64,000 nt of DNA from Baylisascaris procyonis (lineage: Eukaryota; Nematoda; Chromadorea; Rhabditida; Ascarididae). Location of the stretch: positions 5,107,001 to 5,171,000 of the forward strand of contig JAZARR010000059.1 of assembly GCA_037389465.1 (NCBI GenBank). Direction: 5' to 3'. The position numbers were made by a program, and so were the translations under genes. The notes under the pieces are model-generated. The model did not search any database and was not told the origin of the DNA. It saw only the letters and a program-made list of their open reading frames with translations. This document shows positions 10,501 to 22,500 of this stretch, piece after piece; within the stretch, counting starts at the first letter, position 1; each line of letters begins with the position of its first letter.

Positions 10501-13500
10501 CTTTAGTTATTGCGAGAAAAGCAAATCAAACTAGTAGGCTAGCGCTTTGCTAACCGTTTCCAAATCCATAAATTCAGTAATGGAAGGAATCATGGTAGTT
10601 TCTTTTTTTTCTGTTTCAAATTCTCATCGATTACAGTGCAAAATTAGGCTATACTCTGTGAACGGCTAGTATTTTGTTCATGCATGCAGAGACTATAGTC
10701 ATTCGCATGGAAAACCTAATGGTAGTCTGAATCACTAATAGCCGGAGTTTGTGCTTAGCGTACTATAGGGGGAAATTTTGCCTCTTGTGCCTTTCCCGCT
10801 TTGCAATAACGGATTGCTGGTTTTGGCTAACTCCTTTGCCTTATTTTCCCAACTACTTGGTAGTTCTAATTCGATATTTCTTTCTGCATTGACGTACCTA
10901 TGGTGTGCCGTTAAAGTGCTGTATGGTGAAGGACACTAATTTTTGATTATCATTTACTAGTTCATAGCGTTGAGAAATGATAAGGTAATAACATACAAAA
11001 TCTTAAAGATCTCTATATAGCACAGGCCGATTTCGTAGTTTGGGCGCTTTAATTAAGCAGTTGTTTCAAAAGAAGATTTTGATAAATCCTTACGCTGTAA
11101 TGTGATCGATGAATTTAGCAGTGAAAAGAAGTGCAACATCATCGAGTTGGTCTAATGAAGAAGAAATTCCAGCTTTGAGAAGCAAATGCTACTTTTAAAT
11201 GTGTCATCAAGAATGACCGGTAAGTGTCCTCGTTGGAAAGAGAAAAGACAGGCAAAAGAAATAGGAGCGTCATGATGCTGAGCAAATGGAAAACTGTAGT
11301 CGTCTTAATAGAAATGAGTGGTAGATATGGGAGTTATGCCTCAATTTCATCTATGAAATTGGAATGAATTTTATTCGAAGCCCTTACCTAGCTATCAACC
11401 GTTTAGTCATGGAATTTATTCTTAGGATAATAAAATGATTTTTTATGTTGCTGTTTCCAGGTATAGATGATGGGAAAATTGGATGAGAAATAATAAAAAC
11501 ATGAAAAGGAGGAAGAATTTATATGTTTTAGTTCATCGCTTATATATTGACACAAATACGCAATCCCTGAGAGGACCATCATTAGAGTAGTATGTATTCT
11601 CCTTTTAAACTAATTTACACAGAAATACTCTCATTCTAAGAAGTACTCAAAATTCACAATATTGGTTGAAATTGTAATATTATCAAAAACCGTTTACTCT
11701 TTTTTTTTTGTTTATTTCGCTTAATCAAATCGAATCATCCAATTTAATGCAGTAGTTTAGATCTTAGTGAGTTGAAATTCAAGTATGTGAAAAAATTACA
11801 AGGTGGTCATCATTGCTTATGGCAAGATGCCTTAAAATTGTTTCTACTGTTTTGACTAGGTATTGTTTTCGTTAACCAAAAAATGCGACACTATTTCCTC
11901 TCTTACTACTCAATTTTTGTTCGTTGAGTAGGTAAACATGAAACAAGAGGAGCAATTTTCTGAGCTTTTTTTCTACATTCCAATGCTCGGAGTTTGTGAT
12001 ATACCACAGGTTCTAAATAAGGTCAGATTTACCGATTTCTTCAGTGGAGTTCGGTTCGCTTTTGTGATCCATGCCTCTTGTCCTAATAGTCATCTTCGCC
12101 TACCTACAGCAAGGAATCCTTCTAACTTTCACGCAACGATTGTTTAAATGAGCACATTTTTTTGGGCTTGAATGGCTGCGCACATTGAAAGACATACATA
12201 AGAGAAATTCAATATTGAATAGCACAATGAAAACTAAGACAGATTCGAAGCAATTTATTCGGTATGCTCTCTAATTATTTTGACATATGTGTGCCATGAA
12301 TCGTTGCACTACAGAAAACAATCGTTAATCGAGCCCAGCTTTCGGCGTTCTTCATAGCGACGGATGTTTTTTTCGGCAGGTATGGCAATCTGTTGGTTGT
12401 TGCCGCATTGCCGGTTATTAACCTGGTCGTCGCCGTGTTCGTCGTTGAGTGTTCATGCACACGGTCAGCGGGTGGCGTTGTGCCCTCCCGGTCTGGTTAA
12501 ACATTTCACAAAGTGTTGTCATTTGTTCGTTCTTTGGTTCTGAAGAGGTGCACCGAACTGTGGTGTGCCTAATCCGTTCGCGACTGTCCTGAGGCCCTAT
12601 TTGCGATCATTCAGCGCCACTTGAAAGAGCAGACAGTCGACGCACTTATCGCATTGTGGAGACGTTTACCAGAGCAGGATCGGTGCGTCAATCCAAACGT
12701 GTTCTCGCTGTTATGCAAATTCGTGTGCCATTCACTGTTTACTGCCCTCGTCTCTAACTTAAACAGCCGGAAGTGCATTTTCATTCATCTGAGGTTTCGT
12801 TGTCGGATTGAGGCATCGATTTGCTAAGCAAGAAGTGGCTATCGCTAACTAATCTGCTGCGTATGGGGCTAATTTGACCGCGAGTTGAGTGAATTGCTGA
12901 GTTGCACTTTCTTATAATCGCCTACAAACTGGACATATATTCCACAACAAAGCAACGCACTCATGAAAGGTGCAGTTTTAACAGTAGTAACCAAGAGATT
13001 GTAGTGCTGAGGGCGAAGTACGAAGGCATAGTGCCTGTCTCTTCATCCATCCCATGCTGTCTACTTCTGTTTATTCCTGTTCTCATTTCGCATATTGCTC
13101 GAGCTCCTTTGTTCAGAATTTTCATCCATCGCTATTCCTATGGCAATTGCATTTTAGCAATCGGTTGTTTCATAGAGACTATCTGTAAAGAGTGGCTCAT
13201 TGAGGATATTTACGCATCGATGATGGCCATACTATGCAATTATATCGCTAAAATTGTTACTCGACATATGTAAGTATTATGGAAGATGAATAATGAAATA
13301 TAAATGTAGAATCTGTTATACAAGTGCATAATTGGCCCGCTTCAACCTTACTACTATTGTTGGTCAGTAATGAATCGCATATGGTTTTTATGTGTACTGT
13401 TACACTAGGCGTTTACTGTTTGTTCTTCAAGAATTACAACTATAGGGCGCTGAGTTTTACTTAATAATTAAGAGAATTGTAAATAATTTTAACAAATTTC

Positions 13501-13899
13501 TTCGATTCCGTTTCGTTTTATTTTGAGTTAACTTTATGTGAAGTGAAGAGTTCTGTACTGATAGTACATGGACGTACCTCTTTCACTTTCACACAGCAAA
13601 ATAGAATTCTGAGCGATAAGACTGATGCGAATGGTAATATTTCAGTAACCTACAAATGATCAGCTATAATAATGCGCTGTTTTCATTTTAAAGAAGTGCC
13701 AAAAACTTAGCATAAAATCTTACATTTTCGGGTAAATTTTTCAAAATTTCTTGGATTCTCATTCTTTTTAATGCCTAAAATGTTCAATCTCTTAGTGCTT
13801 ACTGGCTGTTTAACTGCCGTTCATTCTCACCAGTAGGTAGCTCATTGTTTCTGCTCCAGATTAGGGAGATAATGAGAGAGAGGTGGGATGGTCGCCGCT

Positions 13900-13948
<49 letters not shown>

Positions 13949-15210
13949 CTGACTCTGACTCAAACATTGGCGGTTGGCTTGTCATTCATCTGAATTATTG
14001 CAGAATAAAAAAATTTTTAATGATATAAGTTCATAGAAAAAGAGCGCAATGAAATACGTCCGTTTTGTTGATTTAGGAACAAGTTTTTAAGTGATGCACT
14101 TTCATTTTTTTTTTTTGTTCAATGCACGTACATTTTCTCATCGCAATCGAGCTCGTTTTTGATCGGTTGATTCTACACTGTACAATTTTAAATAAGAGGA
14201 AAGCCGTGCATCTCAATCTTCACAGATATAAAAGCTTTGTCGAAGTGACGAGATGGGCAAACAGAAAAATCTGGAGGAAAATAAGAAAGACAATTCTTTT
14301 CATTAGTGATTCTAAAATGGCAAGAGCTAATTTCCAGTATCGGTTTTCCATCTACATTGCCCATTTTCGAATGGACCTCTTTCCACTCACTCCTGAAATA
14401 AGCCCTCTCCCTTTCTCAAATTTTTACGAGAAACAGCAAATCCTCTAACCTTGATAAATTCCATTCTCCGTGACGTGCCTTCTTCCCCTGTTCCAGCTCG
14501 AAAAATAACTTCTTTTCATACTGGGGCTATATTGTGCTATTCTTGTATGCAATCAAGGTTTTCCAAGCAGAACTAACTCCGATAGCTATGAGCTGCTTTC
14601 GAAAATCTCTGGAGATTTCTATCCCTCAGGGGAGCGTTTTTGTGAAGTAAAATAAGTTTCTCATGAGTCGTATTTAGTATGGAGATTTCGGTCAGTTTAA
14701 CGGCTTTCTCTTATGCGATATTCTGACCTGTAACATTTTTAATTATTCTCGATTCCGCTGGTTTTGATTGTTTGCACGCCTCCTTCGGGTCCTTAGCTAG
14801 TATTCGGCAACATTAGACTTCTATTTTTTCCTGATGTTTACATGTGTCTCAAAGAACCTCTTATAGACTTTCATTCGAAGCTAGCATTGTAAATGTGGAA
14901 GAGATCTCATTCCAGCCAATAGCGTCTGTCAATGAAATTCGGCAGCTGCCTTGAAATACGGATTGTTAAAACCTGAATTTTTACGATTTAAGGAATTTAT
15001 AGCTAGCAAAGTACAACCTGTGTATTATCGAATTTATCTTCCGCACCGTAACATTTAAAGAACGGTGTTCAAGCGTCCATTTAAATATTTAGCAGATCGT
15101 TGTACTTTGAGAAGTTATTTGAGCATTTTTATTTTTGATAAAAATTTACTTATCATCATTCCCCTGCGATAAATAAGATTATATGGAATATCAAGTTGTC
15201 TCACTTACAG
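7574..15210. other. gene-poor upstream region of the kelch gene
   Basis: Mostly AT-rich sequence without paired splice signals. It contains a G-run cluster (8494-8512), an AT dinucleotide array (13903-13946) and a more GC-balanced block at about 12,350-12,850. That block could be the promoter or first exon of the downstream kelch gene. In it, a frame of about 30 codons ends LWRRLPEQDR at a GTGCGT donor (exon end 12681) in phase 2, exactly the phase needed to enter the exon starting at 15211. No start codon was found for it. Confidence 0.3.
13903..13946. repeat. (AT)22 microsatellite
   Basis: 44 bases of uninterrupted AT dinucleotides, flanked by non-repetitive sequence. Confidence 0.95.
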
Positions 15211-16487
15211 CAATCAGAAACGCAGAGTTCGTTTCGATGGTGCTTCTTCCGGCAGTCGATCCAAAAAGCGGTCGCTATTTAAAACATTCTTAGAGAAATT
15301 CCGTTCTTCCGTAAGTCGGCATTTATTTATCCTTACTGTTTTTTCGTTCTATTTTGCTCACATCTATAAGCTTCTTCTTAGCGATCACTCTTCCTATGTA
15401 TGCGTATTGCTTGTTTCAAACTCGGCTAAACATTCCAAATGATATATGCAAATTTGATAGCTATTTAGACAGAAAATTCGCATTGCTTCATTTGTGCCAA
15501 TAGTTTCGTTTGAAAGATGTATACAACAAAACGGTATTGTATGCTGTAGAAATGAAACTCGTTGACATAGACGCATTTTGATGGCATTTCTTCAGGGGAA
15601 GTGTGAAAGAAATCTTGCCGATTTCCATGTTGTTGTCAATCGATGCCCACTTCATCATTCAACGACATCACATGCTCGCGACACAACGAACGTTGTTCTC
15701 TCGTGCTCGTGCACTGGTAATTATGCACTTACTTGTGTACCGGTTTTTAGTTTCCATTACTAGAATTTTAAAGTGAAAAGATAATGAAACAACAATGAAT
15801 GGGATATTCGACTGGTCCTCTTTGGCTTCATGCAACATCTTATAAGAGTGCATTCTAACAATAAATGAACGAATATGTTCGTTTAAAGTTGATTAGCGTT
15901 TGCATGTACACTTATATGTTAAGGTAGCTTCACATCGAGAATCAAAAACCTAATGTACATCAGGTTGAGTGGCTGTACCCTATAGTCCCATTCCCTGTTT
16001 CGCTTCTTTGTCACTGTGCTGTGGTTTCAGCAGAGTTCTAATTCTGGTTCCCGAAACTCATAGTATTTTTTGGAATCGTAATTTTCTTAAAACAACTTTC
16101 CTCGGAACGTTTTATGTTTAGCATTCTAGTACAACTTTCCAGATATTGGAAACTTGGTATCTGAGACTGTGAACTTTTCACTAGTTCTAATCAAGTAGTT
16201 ATTGAGTTCGTCGCAGTTTCATTGTTGATAGACCCAGTGATAGGGGCAATATCGGTGAAATAATTTATTTCTTCAAATATTTTCTCATTCATTTTCCACC
16301 CTCAATTAGTGAGCTTCTTCTGAAAGGGGGAGCACACCAAAGTACAACCGATTAATTTGTCACACTTTTTAGGCCCTCGACCACGCAGTGGTCATCGAAT
16401 ATTTGTCAGTGATGGCTACATCTATGTCCTCGGCGGGTATGGTTGTTTATTTTTATGTTTGCATTTTTCACAAGAATACCTTTAAAT

Positions 16488-16518
<31 letters not shown>

Positions 16519-19500
16519 TTCATTTGTTCATTTACTTTAATAAACCAATAGATAGTGGAAGAGCAGCTTTACTTTTCTAAAACGGCGGAAATAGCAGATA
16601 GTGAGTAATTGTTAACTGTAATCAAAACTTTTGTTTACAGCAACGTTTATCGGTGATTTTCTATCTGTAATTCAAAAAAAATGTCATGTGAATTGCATTC
16701 ATATACTTTTTAGTTTTCATATCATTTTTTGTGAATTTGATGAGTTTTTTAAAGCATCGTTTGACAAAAAAGCGAAATTAAGCGAGAAAATTTTTAGACT
16801 GATAGAATTTTTGACAAATATTTTGATTCTCTCATATGGTTTCAGGTTTAACCCAAGTCACGGTTTATTTCATGAAATGTGGGCACTCGATATTATTACT
16901 AATCGTTGGCACAAAGTTCGTCTAAGCGGTGAAGTGCCGCTTGAAATGGCATCTTTTGCAAGTGAGTTGCTCACTTTAACTCCGCATTCTTCAAACCACC
17001 CGTTCAATTTTTTTCTCGAAGAGTATTGCAAATCTTATCCACAAATTGTTGTTTAATTGTGTTAAGAGAGAATATAGTTTAGATTTTGGGGAAACTTATT
17101 TAGGGCAACTAGCATTTTGATCTGCACAATTTATTCAGATACTCGTACGATGTAAACATGTTTATTCAGGTCAAACCATTTAGCAGAGATTTCTTTGCAT
17201 TTCAGGAATGTGCTAATTTCCTTTTCAGTTTGCACTTCTCGTAAGTTTTTTGAAACTTTGTTAAAGCGACGTTGTTTCCCTATATTTTCATATGTGCGTC
17301 TCTGTCTGTGTGTGTGTAATCGCAGTTTCACTTTCTAAACCACCAAAGCTATTGCAAAGAAATCCTATTGATATGAACTGTAACTCACAGTAGCTCATAA
17401 CGAACTCCACTCATCAGCTTGTTTCGAACTGAGTCACCTTCTATTTGAGCTATCGACGCCCCGACTTGTCATAAAATTTGTAGTGAAATTTATTCTCCTT
17501 CCGAGCGGGTATGACTTAAAAGCGAATCTGAGGTGAGGATTTTTAGAGCAGCTCGGTTGCACAAACAGCATTGTGTGCTGGCATCACGAGGTTGCTTTGC
17601 TGAATTTTCCATAAACGGGATAGTCTAATGAGAATAGTTGCAGAAGGTGCACATTATTGCCGACTTACTTTACTAATATTTCCACTTTTCTGATGGCACA
17701 TCCTGTTGGGGTAATTGTTTTCACTTAGTCATCTATTTATCCTTTTTTTATTCATATGTTCTTAGAAATAGGCGATATTGCATTCAGTTTGTCGAAACGC
17801 AATCGATGGTTGCATGCTCGTTTTCGGCGGTACAGGCGTCCCATTCGGAATGAGCACATCGAACAAAGCACATTTTCTTATTCGTCGTTCGCCTCTTCAT
17901 TGGGAGTTTCGCCGTGTAAATGCTGTCGGCGAAAATCCAACGGCTGGATATGGCCAGGTAGCAAACGCTTTTCGCAGTTTTCTACTCATTTATATTACTT
18001 GTAGAGCATAACGTCCGACTAGGTAGCTATACTATAGTGATCACATTACGTGGAAACTGTCAAAGTAATCCTCGGAGTTTCCGTCTGTGCCGAAGAGAAA
18101 TTGTCCAAAACTTGTGGGAGGAAAAATTAAAATTTAACTGAGAAGGTCCGAAAGCACAAGTTCTTATCACCCACATCGACGTTATTTTCAAAGGAATGTT
18201 TTTATGTTTTTTGCTGAGGAAAAAATCGCATCACAAAGGTTCTCTACGACCATCAGCCAACATATCTCCATTTCGGATCCGCTCTATCGATTCTAATAAA
18301 ATCTCTGCGATCGCTGTTCATATCTATTCTGGGTCCCATTTCCAACTATTATTTGCCTTAGTCCCAATGCTTTATGTCTTTTAGGTTTTCCCCTCACTGA
18401 AGCTTTTATGTTCAAATGACTCCAGTGATCGAGGTCATTCTACAGAGTAGGTGTGCTTTACAAGAGCATGGACTGAAATGCAAGTACTGCGCGTATCGCA
18501 ACATTCGGGTGCCTGTGGAAGACATGAACGACATAGGTCACGATATCTACCAGAATTTCAGTGGTATTTCCTGATATTGCAATGGCATTGCGCAGAGCGA
18601 AGCAGATCGGAGCTTCAACATATAAACTTCAGCCCTGAATGAGAGTTGTGCACAGTTAATGCACCCTACCCAATTTACTCATCTGATCGGACCAGTGAAG
18701 ATTTCTCAAACCATCCTCATATTGCCGAAAGCGCTAGGCACATAGCCGCTAGACCACTAGAGGACCATCATGAGATGTTCACGCTACGAGAAGTCACTTT
18801 GAAAAAAGCTTTACGCCACATACACTTGCTCGCTCACAACAATGAGGGTCTGCTAAGACTCTCGATATGCACTTCCGATACGAGTGACGCTTTATTGCAT
18901 ATTTCATTTGGTGTTTCCTTAGCTTTAAAAAGAAATACTGTGGAGGCTAATCCATCTGTCTCTTGGTCTGCAAGTCCATCCATCTGTCCGAAGATTTCAA
19001 TCTTGGTATCTATTTTATCGATTCGAATGAAGTTGAGAAGTTTAGGAGCCCATTCTAGGCGAGGTGCGGAAAGCAAGTCCCTCCGTATCCCTTAAACCCT
19101 CCTTTTAATAACCCTCGATTTTTCCTCCGTACCAAAATTCTTAGCATCCTTTATTTTGTAGTCGATTGAAGGTACAACATTTTTTACTCATCGCTTCAAA
19201 GGTCTCCTTCCTCTACGGTCAAGATGCTGTCTGTTAGTGTATCAGCTATGCTGCTTGTCTAAACATTTCAACCTCCGCATCCATTGCACCAATTCGAACA
19301 CAGTTTCTGAAAGGGTGGAGGAAGGGCATGCTCAGGTTCTTTCTATGTGGGATCTTAAAAATAACCCTGCTGTTACCATGTCCCCATCTCATCGTCTAAT
19401 AATCTCTCCAATTTTCCCTCCTTACTGAAGGTTGCGCGCTTTTATATCATGAACGGTCAAGGATAGAGAAATAAACTCTAGAGAAGTTTCATCATTTGTT

Positions 19501-22500
19501 TCTTTTGTTTTTACTACCCATTTTATGTTTATTTACTGCATATTTGCGCAGCCTGTACACATTCATTAATTGCTTGCGTGAGCTTAAAAAGAAAGTATGC
19601 TTTTATCGTTAAATGTATTGAAAGGGTGAGGTGCTCAGAAAATTTTGATAATTAAATTACATTTTCCACTTTCATTCCATCTGATGTGTTGTTATTTCGC
19701 TGATATATTAATCCGAATATATTGCAGAATTTTTTCAATTCCAACAAAATTTTCATTGATTTATTTTTCTTAATCACTTCTCATAATTCCCGTCCCCTTT
19801 CAGTATCATTCACAATCTTTTCAATCCTTTCTTATGCTTGCCTATCTATCTATTTGTTTTTGTTTGCTTGCTTATCATCTGCTCATAGAGCACCTTTTTT
19901 GGAAAACCCGAAATTTCTGGGCACCTCCTCTCTTTCCTCCCTTCTCAATTGCGAAGGGGTAAAAGGGAGTTGCCGATAGGAAGAGTAGATCTGCAATTAG
20001 TGTGCTACCGGCCAACTGTAGTGCAAGTTGTCTTATTTATTGCATTGGGATTTCCGAAAAGGCGCTCGATGTGTGAAACATTTCATGCTCATGACGTGTG
20101 CTAATGCAGATCAAAGTCAAACTTCAAATACATGTGTTCATTCACTTCTGCAAACTCTACGCGCATGAAAATTACAAATTTCACCAATAGAAAAAAGGCC
20201 TGTGGTACCGGTGTATCGCGATATACCTCAAGTTTTGAAAGAAGCCGTGATGCACAGGTGCAATGTCGTTGATATTCGATATCACGATTGGTGCTGTGAT
20301 TCATAAAATTTCGTTAAGGCACCTTCGGAAGCCATTGAGGCCGCCAGTCGAACTTCTGAATGGTCATGAAACTGAATCACTGAAAATAAGTTGAAAATGC
20401 TTCGGTTAGTGGGCTCAATTAGCAGTGTCATTTTCGGAACACTCCCCAAAATCTCTAAGCCTCATAACTTTGTCGTTTTGTGACAATGCTCATGAAATTT
20501 GATCTTGCAAGATAGCTTACAAAATGCTTTCGTTAGCAGACTCAGTGAGCATCCCGATTTTGCAGCAACTGCCCAGGTGTGCTTCCAATCGTTTTTTTTT
20601 TCGGTGCTCATTGAGCTACTTTACAGAAAACCTCATCGTTCGTTCCTGTGTTGAGTACTTTCCTGCTTATCTTTGCAGGCGATAGCTTTGGTCGAAAGAG
20701 ATTACTATGTGATCGGAGGAACAACGGGATATGAATATAATTTATGTGTTTGGAAAATGTTCGCTGATTTAAATGAATTCAAGTGGACGCTGCATCAGGT
20801 TTTCATCTGCTATCTTTTCGACTAATTTTCCAATCCGCTGACGATTTTTTAGCGGTGTTCTAGTCTGTGAATTTCTCAGATGTTCTCTTCTTATGGCTAT
20901 CTCTTCAAATAACTTGTTTGTTTATAAAGTTTTGAACGTTTGAATAAAATCATTGCTGCGTTGAATAAAAAAAAACTATTAGCATTGAGGCGATGAATGC
21001 TCTTGAAAATGCTTTTAATTCTTTTTCTTTTCTTTTTGAAGCATTAGATTCACATATCTTTTTATATTAGTGTGCATATGCAATACAGTCTCGTTCTTCT
21101 GATGTGTTGTCATTTTTGAAAGGCTTATCGACTATCAATTTTAGAAGAGAATAAAGATTGAAGTGTTCATCTTTGAGTTAGACCGAGTGTGTGCTATACC
21201 GTTCTACTTTTAAGAGTACGGTTAATACTGGAGAGCGGGGACGTTATCGGCATGAAGTTGTTCATCATAACGGTTTGATTGTGATTTTTGGTGGAGGAAC
21301 ATCGCAGTGGGACTCACGATTTCGATATGTAAGCGAAACGCTTTCTGACATGATTTCTTTATTTCTGAATTATTCTTGTCAAAGATGTCCTTCCCGGCGG
21401 TCTTCGAGTTGATATGATGACTCTGTTCCTGTCGAGGCCTTGAAGCTCAAATTTTTTTCAAAAGAGAACGCTACTTCGAATAGGATTTGAAGCAGCGAAA
21501 TGGAATGAGGCACCGATTTTAAAACACCTTTGTTGTGAAGAAATCCTTTTATGACTTGCTATAGTTTGTCGCAGTTCATCTGCTATAATGGTTTCTGGCA
21601 ATGTAAACTTCACTTCGATGGCTCATTGGTGAAATGTAGATGGCGATTTAGTAAGGTAAAAATTTTTCCAAAAAGCTTTAGTAGTGTTCCGTTTCTGAAC
21701 TAAAATCGTTTCTCGCAAAGAATTTTGCGCGATTTATCTCCGTTGTTAAGTACAATCGTTTTTTTTTTGTACAGCACAGTGTGGCATAGTCGCACTGACG
21801 TCTTTCGTGCATATATGCAATGCGAAGTTTATAGTTGCTTGCGTTTAACATCTCGAAAGGAGTTTACGAGAGGTTCTCAACGGTAGCGGATGTAGTATAT
21901 GGCTTCCCAGGCCCACGAAAATGTCATTCGGTGGTTGATTTCGAAGGCTACATATATTTGATCGGTGGTTGCGCAACTTGCCATGAAGATGAATCGCTTC
22001 CGCCAAATGAGGTATTTATTCCTTACTTTCTTTAATTCTCCTTTCCACTATATCATATTTCTGTCCTTTTATGAAGTATTTGACAATTCTTTCTTGTTGT
22101 ATGCGCCTACTATAGAATTTCATTTCTATAATTTCTCCACCACTGAGGATACTACTAGGGAAAGCTATATTGTCTCTGCACATTATGTATGTCATCTCGT
22201 TTTGTGTTAATACAAGAATTTTCGATTTAGAATAGATGCGCCAGTCTTACTGCTGTATGTCGTTGAAAACTATTCTATGGTTCAGGTGGAGGGGAGAAAA
22301 ATAAGCCGTTGCGACTTAATGCAACCTGCGATGAAAATCACGGATATTAAGAGCTGCAATTTACTTTCATTTCCACCATCATATACATGAAAAAAGTAGC
22401 AGCTGTTTTTAGGAATACTATTCGCCCCATCGTCGAAACTGCATTTAATGTGAGCAAATTGCACTCCAGGTCAGATCATATGAAAGTCGTGTAGTGTGTT

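Noticed and set aside
12902..13273. 123-codon plus-strand frame
   Set aside because: It has no ATG near its start, no splice-site support and a composition typical of AT-rich noncoding DNA.
14122..14448. 108-codon plus-strand frame
   Set aside because: It has no recognisable family, no poly(A) signal close by and no agreement with the phase of the kelch gene.
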